Shown: positions 27,058 through 36,521, counted from the stretch's first letter. The stretch is DNA of 64,000 nucleotides from Nodosilinea sp. FACHB-141 (GCF_014696135.1 NZ_JACJPP010000004.1:227196-291195), one strand, 5' to 3'. Notes: generated by a model not told the origin, from the sequence alone. Program-made: numbers and translations.

Positions 27058-29616
27058 ATGGTGCATTTCCGGGTCTGGCCGTTTAGGCAGCAGCTCCAAC
27101 AGTGGGCCTCCCGTTTTTCTAAACCTATTAATTTTGGCAGTCGAGCTGTGCTGGTTTCTAGCCTGCTCGCCCTCACACTGGTGTCTGCGGGCAAGCGGCT
27201 ACAGCTGTTTGAAACCTTGGAGACCTCTAGTTTTGACTTGCTGACCCGGCTGTTGATTCAGCAGACCTCAGACCCGCGGCTGCTAATTGTAGAGGTGACC
27301 GAGGCTGATCTAGAGGCTTACGGTTGGCCCCTGACTGACCAGGTGGTGGCCGATATTATTGCCGAGGTGCAGCGCCATGAGCCAGCGGTGGTGGGGCTCG
27401 ATCTGTACCGCAACACCCCTCAGGACATGCCAGGTCAGGCGGCCCTTGCTCAAGCCTTTGCCAATTCCTCAAAGGTGATTGGCATCTTCAACGTGGGCAA
27501 GCAGGGCACTAGCATTGAGGTGCCCGCTCCCGCTACCTGGCCCGCCGACCAGGTGGGATTTAACGACTTAGCCATTGACCCGGATGGGGTGCTGCGCCGC
27601 AACCTGCTGTACGTATCCACCCCCAACAATCCTGCCTACTCGTTTCCGCTGCGGGTGGTGCTGGCTTACCATTCTGACTTGGAGTTTCAAGTCGATCGAG
27701 ACAACGATCTGCTGCGCATTGGGGAGGCTGAATTTCCGGCCCTGCTGGCTAGGGATGGCGGCTATGCCAATATTGATGACCGGGGCTATCAGGTGATGAT
27801 GAAGTACCGCACTCCCTACGAGCCAGCCCCAACTTTAACCATTACCCAGGTGCTGGCCGGAGCGGTGCCCCCCGACTGGGTGCGGGGCAAGATTGTGCTG
27901 ATCGGGTCCACTGCATCCAGCCTCAAGGATGAATTTTATACGCCCTTTAGCCATGAGCATTCGGCCCGGTTTGTGATGGCCGGGGTGGAGGTGCACGCTC
28001 AGAGCATTAGCCAGCTACTTGATGCGATCGCAGGCGAGCCCGCCCTCTACCGTTTTTTGCCCCAGTGGGGCGAATTTTTCTGGCTGCTGGGCTGGACCCT
28101 AGCAACTGGGGTAATGGGCTGGCAGGTGCGCCGACCGTCCCTGCTGCTGTTGCTCAGCGGCAGTATGGTTTTGGGCATTTGGAGCCTGAGCGGCCTAGCC
28201 CTGGCTAACATGCTATGGGTACCTACGGTAGAACCCGTAGCGGCCTTTTTGCTGGCCCTAGGGCTGGTGCTCACCCAAAAGGTGTTGTACCGCAGCAGCT
28301 ACGACCAGCTCACCCTGCTACCGGGGCGAGATATGTTTGTGCTGCAAGTGCAGCGGGCTCTCTGCCAAAAACCCGCCAGTGCGGTGACGGTGGTGTTTTT
28401 AGACATCGATCGCTTTAAGCTGATCAACCAGTCCTTTGGGCACGTTGTGGGCGATCGCGTGCTGCAAACCCTGGGTCAGCGGCTGCGACAGTTTTTGCCC
28501 TCCTCGGCCCAGCTGTCGCGGGTGGGTGGTGATGAATTTGCCTTTTTGCTGCCGGTGCATGAGCAGCCCACCGTAGACCAGTGGCTCAATCGTTTGCAAA
28601 CCGAGCTGTCAGAGCCCTTTTCGATCGCGCGGCGGCGGCTCTCGGTAACCAGCTCTATGGGGGTTGCCATGGCCCATGGCGAACATTCCCCCAGCCCCCA
28701 AGACCTGCTGCGTGACGCCCATACCGCCATGTACCGGGCCAAGGCCCTGAATGAATACCGCTACGAAGTGTTTGCCAGCACTATGCACGAAGAGGCGGTG
28801 CGTCGTTTAGAACTCGAAAGCCACCTGCTCAGCGCCTTTGAGAACAACGAGTTTTTGCTCCACTACCAACCGATTGTGTGTCTGCAGAGCGGTTGCATTA
28901 CGGGCTTTGAGGCCCTGGTGCGGTGGTACCGCCCCGAGGAGGGCTTTGTGTCGCCGGGGCAGTTTATTCAAGTGACCGAGGAAACCGGGCTGATTGTGCA
29001 CCTGGGCCAGTGGATCTTTCGGGCCGCCTGCGCCCAGCTCAAGGCTTGGCAGCAGCAGTTTCCCGACCATCCCTTGACCATGAGCATTAACCTATCGCGG
29101 CGGCAACTGCACCAGGTTGACCTGGTGGATCAGTTTGGAGCCTGTCTGCATGAGCTCAATCTGGCGGGCAAGCAGGTGCAGCTCGAAATTACCGAAAGCA
29201 TGATCATGCGGGACGTAGATGGGGCGACGGAGCTCATGCATCGGCTAAAGCAGCTGGGGCTGAAGCTGGCGATCGACGACTTTGGCACCGGCTATTCGTC
29301 GCTTAGCTACCTGCATCGTTTCCCCACCGATACGCTCAAAATCGACCAGTCTTTTGTTGGCCGCATGGATCAAAGCGGCGACGATCGCGAAATCGTGCAC
29401 ACCATTATCGCCCTGGGCCAAAAGCTGAGTATGGATCTGGTAGCCGAAGGCATTGAAACCGAAACCCAGCTCAACCGACTGCGGGCCATGGGCTGCCGGC
29501 GTGGGCAGGGCTACCTGTTTTCTCAGCCCCTGGGTCGTGAGGCGGCTACGGCCCTGTTGACTAACCCCTGGCCCTGGATCACCGTTGGCACCTCTGACGA
29601 AGCCCAAAAGGCTTGA
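27058..29616 (+). CDS. CHASE2-GGDEF-EAL cyclic-di-GMP protein
   Basis: An 852-residue membrane protein. A helix near residues 32-45 is followed by an extracytoplasmic CHASE2 domain (about 55-325), three membrane helices (about 340-405), GGDEF (RVGGDEF, near 489) and EAL (EALVRW, near 616). Unlike the first CHASE2 protein it has no PAS domain, and the place of the I-site before GGDEF reads LPSSAQLS, with no RxxD. The cyclase would then lack this form of product inhibition. EAL residues look intact (INLSRRQL, EITESM, DDFGTGYSS, LKIDQSF, AEGIET). ATG 27058 is followed by GTG, so the exact start is not critical. Confidence 0.92.
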   Translation: MVHFRVWPFRQQLQQWASRFSKPINFGSRAVLVSSLLALTLVSAGKRLQLFETLETSSFDLLTRLLIQQTSDPRLLIVEVTEADLEAYGWPLTDQVVADIIAEVQRHEPAVVGLDLYRNTPQDMPGQAALAQAFANSSKVIGIFNVGKQGTSIEVPAPATWPADQVGFNDLAIDPDGVLRRNLLYVSTPNNPAYSFPLRVVLAYHSDLEFQVDRDNDLLRIGEAEFPALLARDGGYANIDDRGYQVMMKYRTPYEPAPTLTITQVLAGAVPPDWVRGKIVLIGSTASSLKDEFYTPFSHEHSARFVMAGVEVHAQSISQLLDAIAGEPALYRFLPQWGEFFWLLGWTLATGVMGWQVRRPSLLLLLSGSMVLGIWSLSGLALANMLWVPTVEPVAAFLLALGLVLTQKVLYRSSYDQLTLLPGRDMFVLQVQRALCQKPASAVTVVFLDIDRFKLINQSFGHVVGDRVLQTLGQRLRQFLPSSAQLSRVGGDEFAFLLPVHEQPTVDQWLNRLQTELSEPFSIARRRLSVTSSMGVAMAHGEHSPSPQDLLRDAHTAMYRAKALNEYRYEVFASTMHEEAVRRLELESHLLSAFENNEFLLHYQPIVCLQSGCITGFEALVRWYRPEEGFVSPGQFIQVTEETGLIVHLGQWIFRAACAQLKAWQQQFPDHPLTMSINLSRRQLHQVDLVDQFGACLHELNLAGKQVQLEITESMIMRDVDGATELMHRLKQLGLKLAIDDFGTGYSSLSYLHRFPTDTLKIDQSFVGRMDQSGDDREIVHTIIALGQKLSMDLVAEGIETETQLNRLRAMGCRRGQGYLFSQPLGREAATALLTNPWPWITVGTSDEAQKA

Positions 29617-29945
29617 AAACAGGCGGTGTTTGGTCATCGTTACATAACACTATGTTTTGTGCAGAAGTAATAGGATGGTGGAGTAGGCTTTTGTGCTTCA
29701 GGGCACAGTTATAGAGAGCCTTAGTTTTAGAGGTTGGCGGTCAAGCTACGCTCGTTTTGAGAGCTAACACAGTCCACATGCCAACTAGTCTGGGTTGTCG
29801 AGATTTAGACCCAGCTGGGCTACCCGCGATTCTGACGAATTGCTGCGCTGATCGCGGTGGTAACGCCACGATCAGCGGTAGCCGTGGTGATAGAAACGAC
29901 CGAGAGCCCTACCGCCGACCTCAGTGACCAACAGGAGGTCAAACC
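29617..29945 (+). promoter_or_regulatory. Leader region of the SSADH gene with hairpins
   Basis: A 329-base spacer without a gene. CTGGGT/ACCCAG pairs at about 29789-29814. A larger hairpin at about 29849-29880 pairs CGCTGATCG with CGATCAGCG and has an inner GTGG/CCAC. The gene then starts after a strong AGGAGG at about 29932-29937. Known riboswitch sequences were not recognised. Confidence 0.45.
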
Positions 29946-31337
29946 ATGCCCATTGCCAGTATTAACCCCGCCACCGGAGCGGTGCTCAAGCGTTTTGAAC
30001 CGTTGAGCGAGACCGACATTGAGCACAAGCTCGCCCTGGCCGCCCAGACCTTTGCTACCTACCGTCAAACATCCTTTGAGCAGCGCGCTGGGTGGCTGCG
30101 CCAGGCCGCCCAGGTGCTCGACGGCAACAAAGCCGCCTATGCCAAAATCATGGCCCTGGAGATGGGCAAGCCCCTAGCGGGGGCGATCGCCGAAGTCGAA
30201 AAAAGCGCCCTGGTCTGCCGCTACTACGCCGACCACGGAGCCGAGTTTTTAGCCGACGAGCCCGCCGCTACCGACGCCAGCCGCAGCTTTGTGCGCTACC
30301 AGCCCATTGGCCCGGTGCTAGCGGTGATGCCCTGGAACTTCCCGTTTTGGCAGGTGTTTCGCTTTGCTGCCCCAGCGCTGATGGCGGGCAACGTGGGGCT
30401 GCTCAAGCACGCCTCAAATGTGCCCCAGTGTGCCCTAGCGATCGAGGAAGTTTTTCAGAAGGCGGGGCTGCCCGAGGGGGCGTTTCAGACGCTGCTGATT
30501 GGGGGCGATCGCATTGCCAAACTCGTCACCGACGATCGCATTAAAGCCGCCACCCTCACGGGCAGCGAACCCGCCGGGGCCAGTCTGGCCGCCGCCTGCG
30601 GCCAGCAGATCAAAAAGACGGTGCTGGAGTTGGGTGGCAGCGACCCGTTTATTGTCACGCCCAGTGCGGATTTGGAGGCGGCGATCGCCACCGCCGCCAC
30701 CGCCCGCATGCTCAACACCGGCCAGTCCTGCATTGCCGCTAAGCGGTTTATCGTCCATGAGGCGATCGCCGAGCGCTTTGAGCAGGGCATGACCGAAAAA
30801 TTCGCGGCGCTTAAAGTGGGCAACCCCCTCGACGAAGGAGTGACCGTTGGCCCCCTGGCCACCCCCGACATAGCCGCCGAGCTAGAGCAGCAGGTCAACA
30901 CCTGCCTGGCCCAGGGCGGCACCGCGCTGATCGGCGGCGATGTCGCGGCGCTGAAAGCCGAGCTGTCCGCCGATTTGCAGAACGGCAACTGGTTTCCACC
31001 CACCATTCTCGCTGCCCTGCCGCCTGGCACCCCCGCCGACCAGGAGGAGTTCTTTGGCCCGGTAGCCCTGGTGTTTCGCGTGGGTAGTTTGGATGAGGCG
31101 ATCGCGCGGGCCAACGACATTCCCTTTGGCTTAGGGGCCAGCGCCTGGAGCCAGGACCCCGCTGAGCAAGAGCGACTGATGGCCGAGCTAGAGGCTGGGG
31201 CAGTCTTTATTAATGGACTGGTTAAATCTGATCCGCGTCTACCCTTTGGCGGCATTAAGCGATCGGGCTACGGGCGCGAGCTGGGCCGCCATGGCATTCA
31301 CGAGTTCGTCAACATCAAAACCGTTTGGGTTAAGTAG
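29946..31337 (+). CDS. gabD: NAD(P)-dependent succinate-semialdehyde dehydrogenase
   Basis: A 463-residue aldehyde dehydrogenase. The NAD(P)-binding and catalytic features are VMPWNFPFWQVFR, LTGSEPAGAS, the catalytic Glu in LELGGSDPF and the catalytic Cys in GQSCIAAKRF (Cys about 261). The C-terminal FGGIKRSGYGRELG is typical of SSADH. In Synechococcus PCC 7002 the neighbouring genes for SSADH (A2771) and 2-oxoglutarate decarboxylase (A2770) together convert 2-oxoglutarate to succinate, closing the TCA cycle. The same pair is here, in the order SSADH then decarboxylase, with a 69-base gap. Assignment to that pathway rests on the pairing. Confidence 0.9.
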   Translation: MPIASINPATGAVLKRFEPLSETDIEHKLALAAQTFATYRQTSFEQRAGWLRQAAQVLDGNKAAYAKIMALEMGKPLAGAIAEVEKSALVCRYYADHGAEFLADEPAATDASRSFVRYQPIGPVLAVMPWNFPFWQVFRFAAPALMAGNVGLLKHASNVPQCALAIEEVFQKAGLPEGAFQTLLIGGDRIAKLVTDDRIKAATLTGSEPAGASLAAACGQQIKKTVLELGGSDPFIVTPSADLEAAIATAATARMLNTGQSCIAAKRFIVHEAIAERFEQGMTEKFAALKVGNPLDEGVTVGPLATPDIAAELEQQVNTCLAQGGTALIGGDVAALKAELSADLQNGNWFPPTILAALPPGTPADQEEFFGPVALVFRVGSLDEAIARANDIPFGLGASAWSQDPAEQERLMAELEAGAVFINGLVKSDPRLPFGGIKRSGYGRELGRHGIHEFVNIKTVWVK

Positions 31338-31406
31338 CCACCCCACCACCCCATCACTCCCCCACCTTCCCCACCGTCACATTCCCTCTAACCCCCGACA
31401 CGATCT

Positions 31407-33044
31407 ATGAATACCGCCGAATTGCTTGTCCAGTGCCTTGAGAACGAAGGCGTCGAATACATTTTTGGCCTGCCAGGGGAGGAAAACCTCCAGCTGCTCC
31501 AGGCCCTAAAGCGATCCTCGATTCAGTTCATCACCACTCGTCACGAGCAGGGGGCGGCCTTTATGGCCGATGTCTACGGGCGGCTAACGGGCAAGGCGGG
31601 GGTGTGCCTTTCGACCCTGGGGCCGGGGGCGACCAACTTAATGACTGGGGTAGCCGACGCAACGTTGGACCGCGCCCCGCTGGTGGCGATTACGGGGCAG
31701 GTGGGCACCGATCGCATGCACATTGAGTCGCACCAGTACCTCGACCTGGTCGCCATGTTTGCCCCGGTCACCAAGTGGAATGCCCAGATCGTGCGGCCCA
31801 GCATTACCCCCGAAATTGTGCGCAAGGCCTTTAAGCTGGCCCAGGCCGAAAAGCCTGGCGCGGTGCATATCGATCTGCCCGAAAACATTGCCGAAATGGA
31901 GGTGGTTGGAGCCGCTCTGCGCAAAGACAGCCAGGAGAAAACCTACGCCTCATTGCAGAGCATTCAGCAGGCGGCGGTGGCGATTTCCCAAGCCACTAAC
32001 CCCATGATTTTGGTAGGCAACGGTGCCATTCGCGCCAGCGCCAGCGAGGCTCTGACCGAGTTTGCCACTCTGCTCAATATTCCGGTGGCCAACACCTTTA
32101 TGGGCAAGGGCGTAATTCCCTACACCCACCCGCTAGCGCTGTGGGCGATTGGGTTGCAGCAGCGCGACTACATCACCTGCGCCATGGAGCAGACCGATCT
32201 GATCATTGCCGTGGGCTATGACCTGATCGAGTATTCGCCCAAAAAGTGGAACCCCGACGGCAAGCTGCCCATTCTGCACATCAATCTCACCCACGCTGAG
32301 GTGGACAGTAGCTACATTCCTAAGGTTGAGGTAATTGGCGACATCTCAGACTCGCTAGAAGAAATTCTCAAGCGGGTGAAGCGCCAGGGTCGCCCTGAAC
32401 CCCACAGTCTCAAAATTCGCGACGAAATTCGCGCTGACTACGAGCAGTATGCCGACGACTACGGCTTCCCAATCAAACCCCAAAAGCTAATCTACGACCT
32501 GCGCCAGGTGCTCGACGCCGAAGACATCGTGATTTCTGACGTGGGGGCCCACAAAATGTGGATGGCTCGCAACTACCACTGCCTGCGCCCCAACACCTGT
32601 CTGATTTCCAACGGCTTTGCGGCCATGGGCATTGCTTTGCCGGGAGCGCTGGCGGCCAAGCTGGTGCACCCCAACCGCAAAGTGGTGGCGGTAACCGGCG
32701 ATGGCGGCTTCATGATGAACTGCCAGGAGCTAGAAACAGCCCTGCGGGTGGGCACCCCCTTTGTCACCATCATCTTTAACGACGGTGGCTACGGGCTAAT
32801 TGAGTGGAAGCAGATGAACTATTACGGTGAGTCAACCTACATTCACTTCACCAACCCCGACTTTGTGAAACTGGCGGAGGCTATGGGCCTCAAGGGCTAC
32901 CGAATTGAGTCGGCAGAGGACTTTATTCCGACGTTGAAGCAGGCATTGGAAGATGATGTGCCAGCGGTGATTGACTGCCCAGTGGACTACCGCGAAAACC
33001 TGCTATTTAGCCAAAAGGCGGGCGACCTGAACTGCTTGATCTAA
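31407..33044 (+). CDS. 2-Oxoglutarate decarboxylase (acetolactate synthase-like)
   Basis: A 545-residue thiamine diphosphate enzyme. The catalytic Glu lies in TTRHEQGAAFMADVYGR (about E47), and the ThDP-binding motif runs from GDGGFMMN (about 431) to NDGGYG. The protein would normally be annotated as acetolactate synthase large subunit. The Synechococcus PCC 7002 homologue next to SSADH was shown to be 2-oxoglutarate decarboxylase, yielding succinic semialdehyde. This gene follows the SSADH gene in the same orientation, so the TCA-bypass role is likely. No small regulatory subunit (ilvH) is present, which also argues against true acetolactate synthase. Confidence 0.9.
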   Translation: MNTAELLVQCLENEGVEYIFGLPGEENLQLLQALKRSSIQFITTRHEQGAAFMADVYGRLTGKAGVCLSTLGPGATNLMTGVADATLDRAPLVAITGQVGTDRMHIESHQYLDLVAMFAPVTKWNAQIVRPSITPEIVRKAFKLAQAEKPGAVHIDLPENIAEMEVVGAALRKDSQEKTYASLQSIQQAAVAISQATNPMILVGNGAIRASASEALTEFATLLNIPVANTFMGKGVIPYTHPLALWAIGLQQRDYITCAMEQTDLIIAVGYDLIEYSPKKWNPDGKLPILHINLTHAEVDSSYIPKVEVIGDISDSLEEILKRVKRQGRPEPHSLKIRDEIRADYEQYADDYGFPIKPQKLIYDLRQVLDAEDIVISDVGAHKMWMARNYHCLRPNTCLISNGFAAMGIALPGALAAKLVHPNRKVVAVTGDGGFMMNCQELETALRVGTPFVTIIFNDGGYGLIEWKQMNYYGESTYIHFTNPDFVKLAEAMGLKGYRIESAEDFIPTLKQALEDDVPAVIDCPVDYRENLLFSQKAGDLNCLI

Positions 33045-33047
33045 AAG

Positions 33048-33084
33048 GGTTTTGGGGTTGAATGGCGGCCTTAAACCCAAAACC
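33048..33084 (+). terminator. Hairpin after the decarboxylase gene
   Basis: GGTTTTGGG (33048-33056) pairs perfectly with CCCAAAACC (33076-33084), four bases past the stop codon. There is no T-run, so it is only a probable terminator. Confidence 0.45.
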
Positions 33085-33154
33085 TCGCTAAAACCTCCCG
33101 GTTGGCGGCCCAGTAGCGCTGAAACACTAAGGGTCTACACAGGGCAAGGTTTCT

Positions 33155-33904
33155 ATGCGGCTCAATCTGGCTAAGTCGCCTTTGGTTTGCAGTATTGGCG
33201 GGGTGGGCGCGATCGCCGCCGTCCTCATCGGCATGTCGTACCTGCCGGTGGCTAGCGGCCCTGCCCCCGAACCCGAGCTGACCCTCAATAGTCCCTCTGT
33301 TTCGCCCTGGCAGCTGGGCACTGACCTGGGTTGGCAGGCCGCGGTCGCGGCTCAGACGGCCCAAACCCAGGCCGACTGGCAGCGGGTAAGCGATTTGTGG
33401 AATCAGGCGATCGCTGCCCTGGAAACCGTGCCAGCCACCGACGCCAACTATGCCCAGGCCCAAGCAAAGGCAGAAGAGTATCGAGGAAATCGGGCGATCG
33501 CGGGCGATCGCCTTGCCAAAGCCAGCCCTGACGGTGGTACCGTTGCCAGTGATCTACAAAAGGCTCTGACTGCCGCCGAACCATCTTTTAGCTTTTCCTC
33601 CGGTCCGGCCAACCGCACGGTCGGCCAGTCTGCCGATGGCCTGGCCACGGTAGAACTTACCAGCGATCGCGCCACTCTGGTCTTAGCCCGCAGCGAGCAG
33701 GGCAGCGCCCTGACCATGGCTCAAGTGGTCTACGCCAACCAGTTTTTAAGCCTTGCCGCCCCCGAAACCGCTGCGCAGCCCTGGCTATTAGAGGGGCTGC
33801 GCGATGTGCAGCGCAATCAGCCTCCAACCTTACCCGCCGATACTCCAGTCACCCTCAGTGCCGCACCAGATGCTCTCACCATCACGGTTGTAGCCGAACC
33901 CTAA
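33155..33904 (+). CDS. Exported or anchored protein with helical repeat
   Basis: A 249-residue protein with an N-terminal hydrophobic segment (about residues 10-28) and a Pro-rich linker. A helical region rich in Ala/Gln/Trp (about 50-110, including DWQRVSDLWNQAIAALE) resembles one tetratricopeptide-like hairpin. The second half (about 140-245) is a mixed alpha/beta domain. I do not recognise a named family. It is likely anchored in the membrane or secreted. The neighbours are metabolic and give no clue. Confidence 0.65.
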   Translation: MRLNLAKSPLVCSIGGVGAIAAVLIGMSYLPVASGPAPEPELTLNSPSVSPWQLGTDLGWQAAVAAQTAQTQADWQRVSDLWNQAIAALETVPATDANYAQAQAKAEEYRGNRAIAGDRLAKASPDGGTVASDLQKALTAAEPSFSFSSGPANRTVGQSADGLATVELTSDRATLVLARSEQGSALTMAQVVYANQFLSLAAPETAAQPWLLEGLRDVQRNQPPTLPADTPVTLSAAPDALTITVVAEP

Positions 33905-34021
33905 CCCTCAGTAATTCTGCGGCTGTTTTGGGGCAACAGGATAAACGTTCCCCCAAGCGAATAAAATTGAAGTCTATGGAACTCAGCGGTTCCAGTTTCT
34001 TCAACTCCAGCCAGGTAATTT

Positions 34022-34834
34022 ATGAGAGCGTATCGGGCCGCCGCCGTACAGATGACCAGTGTGCCAGACTTGGCCAAAAATTTGGCCCAGGCCGAAGAGC
34101 TAATTGACCTGGCAGTGCGTCAGGGGGCAGAACTGGTCAGCCTTCCCGAAAATTTTTCGTTTTTGGGCGACGAAGACGCAAAAATCGCCCAGGCCGACAC
34201 CATCAGTCAGGCCAGCGAAGCGTTTCTCAAAACCATGGCCCAGCGCTACCAGGTGACGCTGATTGGCGGCGGATACCCCGTGCCCGCCAAAGAGGGCAAA
34301 GTCTTTAACACTGCCCTGCTAGTTTCCCCCGAGGGGCAAGAGCTGATGCGCTACGAAAAGGTGCACCTGTTCGACGTCAACCTGCCCGACGGCAACACCT
34401 ACCGCGAGTCCAACACCGTTATTTCTGGGCACCTGCTGCCCGACGTCTTTCCATCCAAGCCCTTTGGTATTTTGGGCCTGTCGGTGTGCTACGACGTGCG
34501 CTTTCCAGAGCTGTATCGCCACCTATCGCAGCAAGGGGCCGAGGTGCTAGTAGTGCCTGCCGCCTTCACCGAGTTTACCGGCAAAGACCATTGGCAAATT
34601 TTGCTGCAAGCCCGCGCGATCGAGAACACCTGCTATGTGATCGCCCCAGCCCAAACCGGCTTCCATAACGCTCGCCGCCAGTCTCACGGGCACGCCATGA
34701 TTATTGACCCCTGGGGCATGGTGCTGGCCGATGCTGGCGTTGATAAGGGGATTGCGATCGCCGAAATCAACCCCGATCGCATTTCCCAGGTGCGTCGCCA
34801 AATGCCTGCGTTGGCCCACCGGGTCTTTCCCTAA
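34022..34834 (+). CDS. Carbon-nitrogen hydrolase, Nit-type amidase
   Basis: A 270-residue nitrilase-superfamily enzyme with the full catalytic triad: Glu43 (LPENFSF), Lys113 (YEKVHLFD) and Cys156 (GLSVCYDVRFPE). The overall form is that of the Nit1/omega-amidase branch. These enzymes hydrolyse deaminated glutathione or alpha-ketoglutaramate in metabolite repair. The segment VVPAAFTEFTGKDHW is also typical. Start ATG 34022 is followed by RAYRAAAVQMTS, the usual beginning. It is single-gene by spacing, with a 102-base gap to the antiporter downstream. Confidence 0.9.
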   Translation: MRAYRAAAVQMTSVPDLAKNLAQAEELIDLAVRQGAELVSLPENFSFLGDEDAKIAQADTISQASEAFLKTMAQRYQVTLIGGGYPVPAKEGKVFNTALLVSPEGQELMRYEKVHLFDVNLPDGNTYRESNTVISGHLLPDVFPSKPFGILGLSVCYDVRFPELYRHLSQQGAEVLVVPAAFTEFTGKDHWQILLQARAIENTCYVIAPAQTGFHNARRQSHGHAMIIDPWGMVLADAGVDKGIAIAEINPDRISQVRRQMPALAHRVFP

Positions 34835-34936
34835 GACCTGTTTTCCCCAGCAAAACAGCCATTGGAACGATCCCGGTTAACTCTTCAGCAGAAGTAATTT
34901 CATGTACATTGGACGGGACGAGTTGTAGCGGTCTGC

Positions 34937-36376
34937 ATGGCAAATTGGATGAGTGGCCTCATCGGCAGCGGCCTGATTAGCAATATTCCCACCGATTTTT
35001 TCCAGATAAAACCTGCGTTCAACCCCTGGCTGGCAGAGCTGTCAGAGGCGGAGGTAGAGCCCCTAGTGCTCGCCAGTGTATTGCTAAGTCTAGTTGTGGT
35101 CTACCTCGCGGCCAAGATTGGCGGTGAGCTGTGTGCCCGAGTTAACCTACCCGCAGTTCTAGGAGAGCTCATCGGGGGCGTTATCGTCGGCGTCTCGGCT
35201 CTGCACCTGATTGTGTTTCCCGCAAGCGGCGGTGAAGTGCAGTCGCTGCTCATGAACCTAGTCGGCATGACCACAGGCCAAGCCCCAGGCGAGCTGCTGC
35301 GGGTCTTTCAAGGCGAGAGTGAGGTGATCTCTGTTCTAGCTGAGCTAGGGGTGATCATTCTACTGTTTGAAATTGGTTTGGAGTCAGACCTCAAAGAACT
35401 CATTCGCGTTGGCCCTCAGGCGGCGGTAGTAGCCGTTGTTGGGGTAGTAGTCCCCTTTGCCGCTGGTACCGCTGGGCTAATTTTGATCTTTGGGATCGAC
35501 ACCATTCCAGCCGTGTTTGCCGGAGCGGCGCTCACCGCTACCAGCATTGGAATTACCGCTAAGGTATTGGCCGAAATGCAGCAACTCAGCTCCAGGGAAG
35601 GCCAAATCATCATTGGGGCGGCCGTACTCGACGACGTGCTGGGCATCATTGTGCTAGCCGTAGTGGCTAGCCTCGCCAAAACCGGCGAAATTGAAATTCT
35701 CAACGTGGCTTATCTAATTGCTGGAGCCGCCACGTTTTTGGTAGGGTCTATCTTCATTGGCCGCCTGCTCAGCCCCTACTTTGTCATGGTGGTGAATCAG
35801 ATGCGCACCCGAGGGCAGGTCATCATCAGTGCCCTGATCTTTGCCTTTGTGCTGTCCTACATTGCTGCGGCCATTCAGCTGGAGGCAATTTTGGGTGCCT
35901 TTGCCGCTGGCCTGATCTTGGCTGAAACCTCTAAGCACAAAGAGATTGAGGAGCAAATCAGCCCCATTGCCGACATGCTGGTGCCGATTTTCTTTATTGT
36001 TGTCGGGGCCCGCACCGATATCAGTGTGCTCAATCCTCTCAACCCCGAAAACCGGGCTGGGTTAGTGATTGCCTCTTTTCTAGTGGTGGTCGCCATTCTT
36101 GGCAAGGTCATTACTGGGGTTGCCGTCTTCGGGCAGCCTGGCATTAACCGCTTAGCCATTGGGGTCGGCATGATTCCTCGGGGTGAGGTGGGGCTTGTGT
36201 TTGCTGGCGTAGGGGCTGCCAGCGGCGTGCTTACCGAGTCGCTGGATGCTGCCATTATTGTCATGGTCATTTTCACCACGTTCTTGGCCCCGCCCCTGCT
36301 GCGCGTTGTTTTCAAAGATGACGAAGGCCCAGTTTCCCCCGCTACCCCTGCCCCCGAATTGGAAACCGCTGATTAG
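34937..36376 (+). CDS. Cation/proton antiporter (NhaS3-like)
   Basis: A 479-residue membrane protein with about twelve hydrophobic helices of the CPA fold. It has typical segments LPAVLGELIGGVIVG, the unwound-helix block ALTATSIGITAKVL and AAVLDDVLGIIVLAV, with the Asp-Asp pair of the ion site. It resembles cyanobacterial NhaS3-type Na+/H+ antiporters, but cation specificity cannot be read from the sequence. No C-terminal RCK domain is present, which separates it from the Kef protein at 58219. It is followed by tRNA-Thr. Confidence 0.87.
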   Translation: MANWMSGLIGSGLISNIPTDFFQIKPAFNPWLAELSEAEVEPLVLASVLLSLVVVYLAAKIGGELCARVNLPAVLGELIGGVIVGVSALHLIVFPASGGEVQSLLMNLVGMTTGQAPGELLRVFQGESEVISVLAELGVIILLFEIGLESDLKELIRVGPQAAVVAVVGVVVPFAAGTAGLILIFGIDTIPAVFAGAALTATSIGITAKVLAEMQQLSSREGQIIIGAAVLDDVLGIIVLAVVASLAKTGEIEILNVAYLIAGAATFLVGSIFIGRLLSPYFVMVVNQMRTRGQVIISALIFAFVLSYIAAAIQLEAILGAFAAGLILAETSKHKEIEEQISPIADMLVPIFFIVVGARTDISVLNPLNPENRAGLVIASFLVVVAILGKVITGVAVFGQPGINRLAIGVGMIPRGEVGLVFAGVGAASGVLTESLDAAIIVMVIFTTFLAPPLLRVVFKDDEGPVSPATPAPELETAD

Positions 36377-36405
36377 GTAAGGGCTTAGCGAGAGGAATTT
36401 TTCGG

Positions 36406-36436
36406 TTATAAAGCTACCCGATAACGTTGCTATACT
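36406..36436 (+). promoter_or_regulatory. Possible tRNA-Thr promoter
   Basis: TATACT at 36431-36436 is a good -10 hexamer, 12 bases before the mature tRNA start. The best -35 candidate is TTATAA at 36406-36411 with a long 19-base spacer, so the -35 is weak. Confidence 0.4.
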
Positions 36437-36448
36437 GAGTATGCTTTT

Positions 36449-36521
36449 GCTGGTGTAGCTCAGTTGGTAGAGCAGCTGATTTGTAATCAGCCGGTCGCAA
36501 GTTCGAATCTTGTCACCAGCT
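36449..36521 (+). tRNA. trnT: tRNA-Thr (anticodon TGT)
   Basis: A 73-base cloverleaf. The acceptor arms are GCTGGTG and CACCAGC, the D-arm is GCTC...GAGC, the anticodon arm is GCTGA/TCAGC with loop TTTGTAA (anticodon TGT at 36482-36484), and the T-arm contains GTTCGAAT. The discriminator base is T (36521). No CCA is encoded. Confidence 0.97.

Noticed and set aside
27018..27086. 22-codon upstream ORF overlapping the CHASE2 start
   Set aside because: Short, no ribosome binding site and no sign of conservation.
31407..33044. Calling this gene acetolactate synthase (ilvB)
   Set aside because: Pairing with SSADH and absence of ilvH favour 2-oxoglutarate decarboxylase, following the characterised Synechococcus pair.
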